Source: Agarophyton chilense (lineage: Eukaryota > Rhodophyta > Florideophyceae > Gracilariales > Gracilariaceae). From it: 64,000 bases of DNA. Each line of letters begins with the position of its first letter. Positions within the stretch are counted from its first letter, which is position 1. Shown here piece by piece: positions 20,295 to 30,378 of the stretch. Below the pieces are notes generated by a model, which searched no databases, was not told the DNA's origin, and saw only the letters and a program-made list of their open reading frames with translations. The stretch lies in assembly GCA_030374765.1 (NCBI GenBank), contig JARGXX010000068.1, forward strand, positions 4,712,001-4,776,000, given 5' to 3'. The position numbers and the translations under genes are program-made.

Positions 20295-21824
20295 TCATAC
20301 TGGAAGCCACTGGTCGTAATCAAACGGGATTTCTATCTCTCCGGTATCCACCACCATACGAGCTTGTGTACCAATCACTAAAGGAATACCGTCAAGGACC
20401 CCTCGAAGTCTCCTCGAATCAGCATTTAGCTTTGAAAGAACTTTGTTCCAGTCTTCATCAGTGACTTCCTCGAGTCTTCTAAGGCCAGGGATTCCAAGCG
20501 TTCTTCGCAAACAAGACAGTCTCTTCTCCTCGTTTTCGGCAATTTCCTTCTTCTTTTCGTACTCCCGGCTGATGTCTTGGCCATGTGCACGCAACGTTTC
20601 CGCAATTGTGCGTTGGTCATCGTTAATACCCACCTGAAGCACGCCTTGCTGAGTGTCTATACGAAAACCATGACCTTCGGTGAACATAAGTGCAAGAGCC
20701 CGAGCTCCAACGAGAATCGGAACATATTCCTTTCTAATCGACTCTACAAATGATTGCAATAGACTATGATATGTCTCCAAAGATTTACTACCGCTAATAA
20801 GAGCACTCAGATTCTGGCCTTTCACTCTGCTCGCATCGTTCAGCGATTTCCAATCGGTACCTTCAATCAAGGTTATGTTGTGCATCACAAGGCGCACCCC
20901 CAGAGCTCGAGCCAACTCAGTTTCCAAATCATGCAATTCGGATACTAAACCTTGGCTGGCCGTGACTGCGGAGCGTATTTCTTCCGATTTGAGGGTCCGT
21001 AACCATGTCTCATCGGAAGCACATGCACCCAGCACCAGGAAAGGAAAGTATCCATTCGTATGAACTTTCACGTGAAACCCGCCATCAAGTTCGATAACCA
21101 AAGTGCGCAAATCTACGTCCTGTAATTGTCTTGCGATTCGACTCAGTCGCCTGAACAGTTTTTCGAGCTTAGCGGGCAAGCCAGTACCTAGAACAATTGT
21201 AAGTCCTTTGGATCTTTGTAATGCTAATCTGGTCACCAAAACCTCATCAGCTGCTTTTTGGGTGGCGTTGGCCACGTCTTGATTTTTATGTAGAATGGAT
21301 TCCATTTCTACTCGCCGGGCATGCTTAACAAGCTCCGTAAGTGATGAAAAGTTTGCACTATCAAAATGGATTCCAGCCCCTGGTAAAATGCTCTCTGGGG
21401 GAGGATCAAGGCCCAATTCTTTAAAAAGAGATGCCAAAGCCTGTCCAAGTCTTGATTCATGTAGACTTACGATTGCCTTGGTCAATCCTTTCATATCAGA
21501 CTGGTATCCAGTATCCACTCTATGGGCGTAAAATATTAGTTGATGTGACTCTTTCGGTGCTTCTGGAGGAACACTTGACTGAGCTTCAGCTCTATCGAAA
21601 TGCCGGTCGATTGCTGATTTCAAAACTTGAAAGGATTGTTCATTGACTTTTCTTTCCTCCGGGAAACGCCCCAATCGATCAGGATGAATGTGTTTATAAA
21701 GCCGGAAAACATGTTTCTTTAGCTCTCGTAGTCTAACTCCTGGATTGATGTTTGTTGAAAAACGACGCCACATTTGGAAAGGACGTGTAAATAACGGGTT
21801 GATCGTGGTAACATTCAGTAACAT
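20295..21824 (-). CDS. TCAIM-like mitochondrial protein (DUF4460/DUF4461)
   Basis: A 509-residue protein resembling the T-cell activation inhibitor, mitochondrial (TCAIM) family. Near residues 30-75 it has the J-like DUF4460 segment with the HPD-type motif (LYKHIHPDRLGRFP). The DUF4461 part follows, with a conserved LDGGFHVKVHTNGYFPFLVLG block near 255-275 and a C-terminal DQWLPV end. The family is mitochondrial and poorly understood outside mammals. The N terminus is Arg/Ser/Thr-rich without acidic residues, in line with a mitochondrial presequence. ATG at 21824 is the longest start, but it lies in a 10-bp tandem repeat; the next in-frame Met, at 21773, begins MWRRFSTNINPG, a better presequence. 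No introns are needed. Family call good, function unknown here. Confidence 0.82.
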   Translation of the reverse strand: MLLNVTTINPLFTRPFQMWRRFSTNINPGVRLRELKKHVFRLYKHIHPDRLGRFPEERKVNEQSFQVLKSAIDRHFDRAEAQSSVPPEAPKESHQLIFYAHRVDTGYQSDMKGLTKAIVSLHESRLGQALASLFKELGLDPPPESILPGAGIHFDSANFSSLTELVKHARRVEMESILHKNQDVANATQKAADEVLVTRLALQRSKGLTIVLGTGLPAKLEKLFRRLSRIARQLQDVDLRTLVIELDGGFHVKVHTNGYFPFLVLGACASDETWLRTLKSEEIRSAVTASQGLVSELHDLETELARALGVRLVMHNITLIEGTDWKSLNDASRVKGQNLSALISGSKSLETYHSLLQSFVESIRKEYVPILVGARALALMFTEGHGFRIDTQQGVLQVGINDDQRTIAETLRAHGQDISREYEKKKEIAENEEKRLSCLRRTLGIPGLRRLEEVTDEDWNKVLSKLNADSRRLRGVLDGIPLVIGTQARMVVDTGEIEIPFDYDQWLPV

Positions 21825-21848
21825 TCAGTAACATTCAGTAACATTCGC
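21809..21848 (-). repeat. four-copy 10-bp tandem repeat over the TCAIM-like start
   Basis: TAACATTCAG repeats four times, the last copy diverging at its end. On the minus strand each copy supplies an ATG (814, 824, 834, 844 of the 21-kb block). Because the period is 10, successive ATGs fall in different frames. Confidence 0.95.
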
Positions 21849-23456
21849 TTTGCTGAACCAGCTCGCGTAGTTGTCAAACTTCTTTCATCACCTCTAAATG
21901 GTTAGTTTGAGTCGTCCAAGCGTTTGATTCGCGCAGAGAAGAGTGCTTCGGTTTTTCTTGATATCCAATATAAGCCAAGGGCTTTGAACATTGAATGAGA
22001 CGATGACTGACAGGAGCTCTACAGTCAAACGCAAAAGTATAAGACCACTGGCATAGCGCACAACAGGTTTCCTTTCATACTGTCTGTATGGAATGAAGCA
22101 CATCATGTATGTCCCTCTAGCTATACTTTACATAAGAGGTCGTTGTCGCTGGAATTCTACTGTAATGCTTGACATTTTCAAAAGCTCTGCGCGCGACTGG
22201 ATGCTCACCTGTCACGCTTGAAACAGAGGCTTCGTCGCACCCGACGTGTTTCTCTGAACAGACGTACGCGTTTCAGGAAACCGTTTTCGGCGTGAGCGAT
22301 AGCGGTTTCTTTTGCCTCAGTTAACATCCTTCTTTATTCTTAAGACCGATCATTCCTGATGTCAAGGCATTACGGGATCTATCAGATATTTCCCTCTCGT
22401 AAAGAAAGCCAAACCCCTTACCGGTCATGCCGATGCACTCTAGCAACGACTTGTTTCCTTGCTCTTTCGGGACTGGCAGCAAATCACGTCTTTTCCTCTT
22501 CGCCGTTTCTCTCTCTCCTCCCTTTGCAGATCGCTGAACGTCAAATTTACGCTCAAGTGGGGGGGGGGAGGTAACGGACCCAACGCGCTGTAAATAAATC
22601 CCTCCATACCGTAACAAACAACCCAAAAAATCATTGTTGGGACACAGGGAATGGAACGAAATAAGAGTCAAGCCCCTTAGGTGTTTCCAACCATTTTAAT
22701 GCCATGCCACCCGAGTCTTCGATGGCAATTGGAAAACTGACCCAAACGGTTTGTCTGAGTTTGAGGTCATCCTGTGTCCGGAGAGGCAACCGGTGCATCA
22801 ATCGTTCATGCACATGTTACGATATCCCGAATCGGAGAAGATGGCAAATTCATTGACCGTCGCGGAGAGCCCACGACCTTCTCCGTTCATGAGTAGATCT
22901 GGTTTCCGTCACGACTCACTTTGCTTCCGCTCCGAGAACGACAAATAATGATACTTGTGGAACTAAGAAAAAGTGACCCGCAAGAGCGCTGGCTTCCTGG
23001 AGAGCGGATGCTTCTTTGATGTGCTAACGGGGAAAAGGATCCGTGTACTGAAGGAAGTCCCGGAGAATGCGCCGATGGCTTTGATGTTGACTCCGGAAAT
23101 CCGGGGAGTAGTGTAAAATTAGAATATCCATCTCCGAGATTTTCATTCGTAAAATATGATGGTTCAGATCATCAGATTGATTAAACCGAGATTTGAGCAT
23201 TTTCACAATTTCCCCCACTCAATGGTTTCCAGTGGAAACGGCAAGAGAATCTCTGAGAGCTGTTGCTTTCTCTCTCTCATTTATAGGTGTACTAGCCTAA
23301 TTCCAGCTTAGTGCATAACGTTACTGGTCAAAGAAACGTTCTCTCGCTAGAAAGGCCAACACTCTCTCTGGAGCTGTTGCAAGATCGTCAGTTTCACTAG
23401 AAGCCAGATCCTCGATTTCAAAATAGGAAAGCACTTGATCCGTGAAGAAATAATGC
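21849..23456. other. 1.6-kb intergenic region between TCAIM-like gene and FtsY
   Basis: No recognised gene. A poly-G run sits near 22560. Around 22780-22900 one plus-strand frame reads ISRIGEDGKFIDRRGEPTT and looks protein-like, but it is bounded by stops and has no match I know. The two flanking genes are divergent, so both promoters should lie here. Confidence 0.45.
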
Positions 23457-24674
23457 TTGACTGCTGCGAATGACCATTTCGGCTGCGAATATAAGAAATC
23501 TATTTCAATGAGTGCCGAGCCTGGTTTGGGATTTCTTCCACCTCTTTTTCTTCGGGGTACATTTGCTCATGGAGCCATTGAGTTAAACTTAACACGAAAA
23601 TCGTTTTACGTCTGCAGGCAACCGACGTCTAACCATGTGACCCGAGCTATGTTTGATTTCGTTAAGAAGGCTGGCGAAGAACAGAAAAAAGCATTTGAGG
23701 CATTGCGTCGAGGAAAGGGGTTGGATTATGTCCGAGACAAAGTGCAACGGGACATCGAACAGGTTCGAAAGTTTAATGATGGACTTGCAAAATCGAGGGA
23801 GAAACTTGCTCGGGATTTGGCTGACGTGGTAAGAGGTGGTGCAATAGTAGAGCTCGATGAAACCTTGGAGGAATTGGAGGAAATTCTGATCATGTCAGAC
23901 CTGGGGGTGGACACAGTTGAGAAGATTCTTGAGGATCTTAGAAAAGAAGCTCGCGCTAAACGGCTTCAGATGAAGGAGGACATCAAGAATTACTTAAAGG
24001 TAAGTCTAGTGGGAATCTTGAATGGAGTACATCATGGAGACTTAGATGTAGCTGATGAGAAACCATCCATTTACATGATCATCGGTGCCAATGGCATGGG
24101 GAAGACGACGACAATTGGAAAATTGGCAACCCGTCTAAAAAGCGAGGACAAACGTGTTCTGGTAGCTGCCTGTGATACTTTTCGCGCTGCAGCTGTCGAT
24201 CAATTAGAGGAATGGGTTAAGCGCGCGGGTGCCGACATCGCAATTCCAAAACCAGAGCAAAAAAGTCCTTCAGGTGTTTTGTATAGTGCTCTGGAACGCG
24301 CGTTCAGGGAGAAGTACGATTATCTGATAATTGACACAAGCGGGCGATTGCACACCAACTTGAACCTTATGGGTGAGCTTCAGAAGATGGTACGAGTAGT
24401 TGAGAAGTTTAGAAAGAGTGGTCCCGATGAGACAATACTTGTGGTGGACGCATCGATTGGAAGAAATGCAGTTACACAGGCAAAGACATGGAATCGGGAT
24501 GTGGGAATTTCCTGTCTTGCGGTGACAAAGTTGGATGGAACAGCTCGCGCGGGATTTGTCGTATCTTGCGTGGATGAGCTAAAAATCCCAGTAAAGTTAG
24601 TGGGAGTAGGAGAGCAAGTGGATGATCTTCGCGACTTCGATCCGGAGTTGTTTATCGACGGTCTAGTTGGGTAA
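23457..24674 (+). CDS. FTSY: plastid SRP receptor GTPase FtsY
   Basis: A 405-residue SRP-receptor GTPase. FtsY pairs with SRP54 to deliver membrane proteins, here most likely to the thylakoid. The mature part begins near residue 65 with MFDFVKKAG, followed by the helical N domain (about 75-190). The GTPase has the P loop GANGMGKT (210-217), DTFRAAA (240-246), the G3 motif DTSGR (293-297, usually DTAGR), G4 TKLDG (357-361) and the closing GVGEQVDDLRDFDPELFIDGL region. Residues 1-63 contain few acidic residues and many Ser, Thr and basic residues, and serve well as a plastid transit peptide. The large acidic A domain of many bacterial FtsY proteins is absent, as in chloroplast FtsY. No intron. 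The neighbouring minus-strand gene ends 4 bp away. Confidence 0.93.
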   Translation: MTAANDHFGCEYKKSISMSAEPGLGFLPPLFLRGTFAHGAIELNLTRKSFYVCRQPTSNHVTRAMFDFVKKAGEEQKKAFEALRRGKGLDYVRDKVQRDIEQVRKFNDGLAKSREKLARDLADVVRGGAIVELDETLEELEEILIMSDLGVDTVEKILEDLRKEARAKRLQMKEDIKNYLKVSLVGILNGVHHGDLDVADEKPSIYMIIGANGMGKTTTIGKLATRLKSEDKRVLVAACDTFRAAAVDQLEEWVKRAGADIAIPKPEQKSPSGVLYSALERAFREKYDYLIIDTSGRLHTNLNLMGELQKMVRVVEKFRKSGPDETILVVDASIGRNAVTQAKTWNRDVGISCLAVTKLDGTARAGFVVSCVDELKIPVKLVGVGEQVDDLRDFDPELFIDGLVG

Positions 24675-24678
24675 ATAT

Positions 24679-25401
24679 CTATCGATTTAATTGAAGCAAA
24701 TATCTTGCAGCTTGTGCAGTAGCAGGTGTGATATTGCCAGCGCTTCCCTTCCGCGATGGAGATAAGGAAGGAGTTGTACAAGGTGACTCAGTGCAGTTGC
24801 TGACAAGAAACTTAAGATCGACTAATTTCGGAGGTGGAGGGCATGGTACCGACGGTTCATTACCAGACTCATTTCTTCCATACTGAGAAACTTCTCCACA
24901 CAATCCAGTCCTGCTTAGAAATTCGGACGGTGACAATTGCGATACTGTCTCTAATTCCATCAATGACGTGCTCTTTGGTGCCACATCTGCCGTAACCTTC
25001 TTGTTTCGAATAAACTTCTCACTTCTCTTAAAGCGTCGTAATTGCGACGACTGCGTTTCCAAGGACTTCTTCAGAACTTCTACAGCATCTTCTGCAAGCC
25101 TTGACATTACTTCGTCGACAGATTCCAGTTTCGTTCTTTTGATCGCGGTTGAGTTTGAAGTCGGGGCAAGCGCACTGAAATCACGGGGTCTTCGTTGCAA
25201 AAAGTTTCTTTTCTTTTGTGAAAGGTCAGCATGTTCTACAGGGTTCGTATCGAAAAAGAGGGACAGACCGGAGATCTTTCCATTAAAGTGAGATTGTGAC
25301 TTTCTTATTCTGCTGAATTTTGCGGAGTTACGACAACGAGCTTTCATCCTAAGTTTGGAAAGTGTCAAAACTTGATTTGTGGGGCGTTCGTTGCTCAACA
25401 C
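24679..25401 (-). CDS. hypothetical protein, 240 residues
   Basis: An uninterrupted frame of 240 codons with no family I recognise. It begins with a basic stretch (residues 1-45), contains a helical, charged segment near 95-130 (VDEVMSRLAEDAVEVLKKSLE) and has a Ser/Pro-rich C-terminal third with a PCPPPPK run. This looks like a largely disordered regulatory or nuclear protein, but that is inference. It is tail to tail with FtsY with 4 bp between stop codons, so their 3' ends and transcripts must overlap. Base composition is like its neighbours. It could be a shadow frame, though its length and the lack of a competing frame argue for a real gene. Confidence 0.5.
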   Translation of the reverse strand: MLSNERPTNQVLTLSKLRMKARCRNSAKFSRIRKSQSHFNGKISGLSLFFDTNPVEHADLSQKKRNFLQRRPRDFSALAPTSNSTAIKRTKLESVDEVMSRLAEDAVEVLKKSLETQSSQLRRFKRSEKFIRNKKVTADVAPKSTSLMELETVSQLSPSEFLSRTGLCGEVSQYGRNESGNEPSVPCPPPPKLVDLKFLVSNCTESPCTTPSLSPSRKGSAGNITPATAQAARYLLQLNR

Positions 25402-25867
25402 AATTTAAATATTGTCGCGGAATAACATTCGACCAGAAAGCAGCTGTGGCATAGTCACCGCATTCCGCTTCGAGAAAAATATTAGAGGGCTACCGCTTCG
25501 CAAGAAACCACGCGCGAGGACAGGGAAGAGCCCAGTATCTACTACTGTAGCCAACAGGTTCAAGCTGCTGGGCCTTTCAGCAACTATAGGCCAATCTTGA
25601 GGATGTCGGCAATGCTCAAATTACAGCCAGTGAGAACACAGATATTGCGAGACTTTTGAGAAAGCTTTCAGATACAAACAAACCTACAGAAACTCAAACC
25701 AGGTTCTTTTTGGGAAATAATCCGCGTTGTATTTTGGTGGAGATGCCCTGACCAGAAATATGAACTTACCCAAAATCGCGATTATTTACTACTCACCCTT
25801 GTTGCTGACTTCACGGAAGCAACCTCAGTATTGCATCAGAAATCCAAGATATGCGCTTCACTCCCAA
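25402..25867. other. short divergent intergenic region
   Basis: No gene recognised. A 46-codon upstream extension of the following gene (from ATG 25727) is open and could encode a leader with a hydrophobic stretch. Confidence 0.4.
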
Positions 25868-26419
25868 ATGGATTTATCCTTCGTACCCGCTACCATAGAT
25901 GGGGAACGGTTTTTATACTTTGCATACGGGACGCTTAAGTGTGGATTTCCGAATGAAGCCCAAATCCCGAATTCTGTCACTTTCGTCGGCCAGGCGTCAA
26001 CAATTTATGCCTTTCCTTTGGTTGTCGAAACAGATTACAACATTCCTTTCATGATAGATTATGCCAACTTCGAAGGGTCAAAACGGGTATCTGGAGAGCT
26101 TCTTATTGCCGATAAAGAGGCGAAGGAAAAGTTGGATCAGTTCGAAGGAGTAGATACAGGATTCTATATTGTGAAGTCAATTGCAGTGAAAATCAATGAT
26201 GTCTCTAAAGCGTATCGCGGTGAGCTCTCTGTCGGGCAGACGGTTTCTGCAAATGCATATTTCAGGCATCCCTCGAATAAAGGCCCCTCTTGGGCGCATG
26301 AGTGGACGATAGAACGTCTGCTAACTCTACCCTTTACGGATTCATACACGTACGAAATGAGCAAATCGTATATTAAACGAACTCATCGTGTTGAAGAGGA
26401 AAAGAACAACACAGCTTAG
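25868..26419 (+). CDS. gamma-glutamylcyclotransferase-like (AIG2/GGACT) protein
   Basis: A 183-residue protein of the GGCT-like/AIG2 family. The signature YGTLKCGFPNE (20-30) is the substrate-binding loop seen in GGACT and AIG2 proteins (commonly YGTLKRGFPNE). The acidic catalytic position is expected in LDQFEGV, with Glu93, and the family pattern VSGELL...LD.FEG...Y is present. GGACT-type enzymes release 5-oxoproline from gamma-glutamyl-amines, but many AIG2-like members have unproven substrates. ATG 25868 is chosen because the domain begins just after it; an in-frame ATG at 25727 would add 47 residues with a possible targeting role. The C terminus is lysine-rich and polar. Fold assignment strong, exact substrate unknown. 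Confidence 0.85.
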   Translation: MDLSFVPATIDGERFLYFAYGTLKCGFPNEAQIPNSVTFVGQASTIYAFPLVVETDYNIPFMIDYANFEGSKRVSGELLIADKEAKEKLDQFEGVDTGFYIVKSIAVKINDVSKAYRGELSVGQTVSANAYFRHPSNKGPSWAHEWTIERLLTLPFTDSYTYEMSKSYIKRTHRVEEEKNNTA

Positions 26420-26539
26420 GAATTCAGAGCATCCGATCTCTTTCACCATGTGGACTATGGCCCTAAAACTACACATTTCACGAATCATACAAGGCGCAAG
26501 AACATATTAGAGAAACTAGCCTTCGAAGGGTACACTGAA

Positions 26540-26770
26540 ATTCACCCCACGGAAAGGTGACTCGATGTAATTGCGGAACAGTGGTTAAGAAAGACGTCGA
26601 TCATGTTCTGTTCTGATGCGCGTTGACAAATGCAACTCGTCGTGATGAACTGCCGACGCCTAGAGAGAAGGACAAGAAAATTCCTTAGTAGATATGATTA
26701 AGCAGTGGCCGTCAAAGTTTTTAGCCTTCTTAAATAGAGAGAATTTCCTTTAGGGGCATATCTCCTGCCG
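26540..26770 (+). mobile_element. possible non-LTR retrotransposon 3' fragment
   Basis: A short plus-strand reading resembles the cysteine/histidine box and tail at the end of LINE ORF2 proteins: CNCGTVVKKDVDHVLF, then a cysteine, and later KQWPSKFLAFLN. It is interrupted and very short. The match is by pattern only. Confidence 0.3.
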
Positions 26771-27350
26771 CTTCGAAATCAGAAACGGCAGACCATAGTA
26801 AAGAAGAAGGAATTCACCCCGGAAATAAACAAAACTGCTTAAATCGAATATTCAGATTTGCATCGAGCTGGTCCGTAGTTCCTCGGTGATGATTTGTCCA
26901 ATTGTCAAAGGATAAGATGGTTGAGGCATTGGCCCTTGTCCCACAATGCCCTCAGGTGTTGTTGAGTCCAGGCACCGAGAGTAAGGCGAACTTGCTGTGG
27001 TGTAATGTCCCTTTCGTATCTGTACACATCATTGCTGTTCTACTTTAGAAACGTGCCTTTTTTTTATCTTTACCTTCGTGACCATGTACGACTCTCGCCA
27101 GGTATGTACCTCGATACATGCCACAACTGCACCATTCTGAGCAAAACTCCTCGGCCTTCATTCGCATCCCCATTGATCCATGTAACATTTCCGCATATCC
27201 GGTGTTATTTTCATTGCATTTGTCTGTGCAACACAGCTATTTCTTTGATCTCACGATTGACTCGAGAAAGCGGTTGAACGTGAGGGTGGATTCAATTTGA
27301 ATTATCAAAACCTCAATTTGCACTTTTGAAGAAGTAAGACTTGATATCTG

Positions 27351-28709
27351 ATGGACTCAAGTGAGCATGCCAAGGCATCATCGTATGATGCCCTTCTTAC
27401 GCTTTTGAAATCTAGGGAGGCCTGCATTGGAGTTATCGGGCTAGGTTACGTTGGCCTTCCCCTCGCCAATATTCTTCATGATTCGGGATATCATGTGATT
27501 GGCTACGACGTTGACGCGCTGAAGATCGAGAGATTGGAAAAAGGTTCATCCTACATTCGTCATATGGAATCAGATATAGTTAAGAAACTCTCCCAATCCG
27601 GGCATTTCACCCCGACAACAGACTTCAACAAACTTCAGCTTTGTCAAGTTCTCATCATTTGTTTACCCACCCCGGTCGGCAGTCACGACGAGCCCGATAT
27701 GTCCTACGTGTTTTCTACAGCATCGCGTATAGCGAAGATCATCAAACCCAAAACTCTCGTGGTCTTGGAGTCCACTACATACCCAGGTGCAACAGATACA
27801 GATTTAGTTGACATCTTGTCAACGTCAAATCTCCAGCTTGGGGAAGACTTTTTTGTTGCATTCTCCCCTGAACGGGAAGACCCCGCTAATGCAGTCTACC
27901 AAACCCACAACATCCCAAAACTTGTGGGTGGTGTTGACCAGAAGTCATCCGTTCTTGTGGAACAGCTGTACAGAAATGGAGGGTTTAAAAAACCAATCCG
28001 CGTGTCATCCGCAAGAGTAGCAGAATGTGCGAAGCTCCTGGAAAATACCTATCGGGCAGTTAATATTGCATTGGTAAATGAATTAAAACTCGTGTTCGAA
28101 AGTATGGACGTTGACATCTGGGAAGTGCTAGATGCAGCTGGAACAAAGCCATTTGGCTTTCAGCGATTCGATCCCGGACCTGGAATAGGAGGGCACTGCA
28201 TCCCAATTGATCCATTTTACCTTACGTGGAAAGCAAAAGAAGCCGGTGCTCCGTGTAGTTTCATTGAGCTGGCTGCAAAGACTAATGCTCGAATGCCGCT
28301 GAGAGTAGTCAAGCGCACTCAAGATGCCCTTAATTATGACAGAAAATGTGCGCAGGGAAGTCTGATTCTGTTGTTGGGTATAGCTTACAAACCTAACGTG
28401 GACGATATTCGAGAAGCACCATCACTTGTTATCTGGGAAAATTTGATCTCTTTAGGGGCTCGAGTCGATTACTACGACCCGTGTGTTCCAGTTGTCTGCC
28501 AAACTCGAAAGCATGCCGAATTGTCCACAAAGGAGAGCGTGTCGACTGCAGATCTTAGTGCAAGACTCCATGAATACGATGCGATTGTGTTAATAACACA
28601 TCATGACCGGTTCGACAATTACACTTTCCTAGATGGATTCCGTGGCATTGTTATTGATACACGCAATCGAGTCCCAAAGAATATGGGCTTGAGAATTTTT
28701 CAGGCATAG
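27351..28709 (+). CDS. UDP-HexNAc 6-dehydrogenase, WbpA/TviB type
   Basis: A 452-residue NAD-dependent nucleotide-sugar dehydrogenase. The N-terminal Rossmann domain has GLGYVGLP (30-37). The central helix carries K228 and N232 in AKLLENTYRAVN. The catalytic cysteine is Cys283 in GIGGHCIPIDP, and the UDP-binding C-terminal domain follows. The motifs FSPEREDPAN and GPGIGGHCIPIDPFYLTWKA fit the bacterial WbpA/TviB/WecC branch, which oxidises UDP-N-acetylglucosamine or UDP-N-acetylmannosamine to the uronic acid. Eukaryotic UDP-glucose dehydrogenase has different sequence in these places. The product could feed an acidic cell-wall or extracellular polysaccharide. The gene is intronless; transfer from bacteria is possible but not shown. 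Enzyme class sure, substrate inferred. Confidence 0.9.
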   Translation: MDSSEHAKASSYDALLTLLKSREACIGVIGLGYVGLPLANILHDSGYHVIGYDVDALKIERLEKGSSYIRHMESDIVKKLSQSGHFTPTTDFNKLQLCQVLIICLPTPVGSHDEPDMSYVFSTASRIAKIIKPKTLVVLESTTYPGATDTDLVDILSTSNLQLGEDFFVAFSPEREDPANAVYQTHNIPKLVGGVDQKSSVLVEQLYRNGGFKKPIRVSSARVAECAKLLENTYRAVNIALVNELKLVFESMDVDIWEVLDAAGTKPFGFQRFDPGPGIGGHCIPIDPFYLTWKAKEAGAPCSFIELAAKTNARMPLRVVKRTQDALNYDRKCAQGSLILLLGIAYKPNVDDIREAPSLVIWENLISLGARVDYYDPCVPVVCQTRKHAELSTKESVSTADLSARLHEYDAIVLITHHDRFDNYTFLDGFRGIVIDTRNRVPKNMGLRIFQA

Positions 28710-30370
28710 GCTGTTGATTAAGTCGCACTGGGGAACCCACGGCGAAAGCCGTTACGAGAAGAATCCCTGATTATTTGTATTTGATATTCTCATCGACACC
28801 CATAGTTCATTTCCTCGAGTGACAAGAACCTTTTCAGCCTTTCATACAGTAGGATTGAGCTTCGGCAAAACTATCTATCGTCATGGCAACTACGGCAGTA
28901 TCTAAGGATTAACTCTGCTTATTGAGTCGGAAAGCACACAAGCGAAGAGAGTAATCTCGGTGCACATAATTTGGACGAACAGAAGTCGTGAAAGGTTAAT
29001 TGATCTTCACTTTATACTGCCTTGTGTCAATTATCTTCAGTTCGTATCGGCCAGTACGACGCAGCCTTGGCACGACGGCCACAACTTCTCGCCGTACCAA
29101 TGCTCCAACATTGCAATGGCTGTCCTGATACTGTAGACACAGGGATGCCGTAAGGATTACTGACCACCGCGACGCGCGCTTCGTGCCCAGAAGGTTTTTA
29201 TTCAAATGTCCGTGTACTGTTGGGATAATAATGGGGCGATATGGCGCGATAAGAAGTCAAACGCGGTGCATATCCCAGTGCGAACAAGGCATGTAGCACG
29301 GCGAATGCACAACGGAAGGCAAACACTACGTGAAGAGTCGAGTAGCGCACACCATCGGTCATGAAACTGACAAAGGAAAATGGATATAAAAGGGGAAACA
29401 GGAAGTAAGTAGAGAAAAGTAGAGGAACAAACAGGTGTTCCGACGGATAAACGTTAGTTGAGACTAAGCGAGGTCTCCGCCTTTTTGCTCTAGTTCTTGT
29501 CACTCAACGAAATTTCTATCTCAAAAAGGGCCGAAGCGTGTTTCTCCGTGATCAGTTTCGGTCGCAGCTATGGCAGCGCAACCCGCGCCACGTTCGCAGC
29601 GCAGAATCCCTTGATATACCCTTCCCCAAGAGGGAAACTGGGAACAACTTTCTGCAGCAGTCGCTCCAGTTAGCCAACGGTTCAGAGAATTTAAAATCAA
29701 TTTTGCTCACCAACATCAACAGCCTGATTTTAACATGCAGACGAGTCCGCTTTTCAATTGCTTCTCTCTATCGCAAGCTACGCCGCTTTTCGGCCTTCAC
29801 CCTCGACCTCCTTCTTTGAGGCTATTGCCAGAGAAATCTGGAACACGATTTGCGTTGCGAACCAACGAGAACGGCGTGAAATTCGGATCATTCAGACAAG
29901 ATTGGTCCCCAACCGAATCATCATACACAACGTCATGGGTCTTGAGAAGTGTTCGATCGATATTGTACAAGCACGAGCGCCGTCCTGCGAGTTCTTCTCC
30001 AACGCGCTACCGTTACGACTACGTGTACGAAAATTTGTACTACACTCTCCGAAAATCAAATCGCAACAAGGGTTGCAAATTTCTTCTGAACCGCTGCTTT
30101 CAGCCAATTATGTAAAGAATCCTGTACTCGGAAAGCTCGTTGTCCATATGTAGGGACTACTCAGTCAACACACTCCCACCAAAATCCAGTCGCCATCAGC
30201 GCGTGTCCCTATGAAAAGCGTTCCAAAAAGAACCGCAAAATTCAGACGCGCATAAATAGTGTATCAAACATCACAACCACGTCACTGATCGTTCTCAATA
30301 TCTGCTTTCACAATGTGATCTACTATCACATAAAATCATCCCTAAGAGGTGCTTTGGTTTCAATAAGCAC
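28710..30370. other. 1.66-kb region without confident gene
   Basis: Frames of about 100-130 codons exist on both strands (29198-29503 minus, hydrophobic; 29735-30153 plus, two overlapping frames), but none has a recognised motif and they compete with one another. No repeat seen. Confidence 0.4.
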
Positions 30371-30378
30371 TCGTAACG

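Noticed and set aside
27351-28709. Ordinary eukaryotic UDP-glucose 6-dehydrogenase
   Set aside because: The FSPEREDPAN and GPGIGGHCIPIDPFY motifs fit the bacterial UDP-HexNAc branch better.
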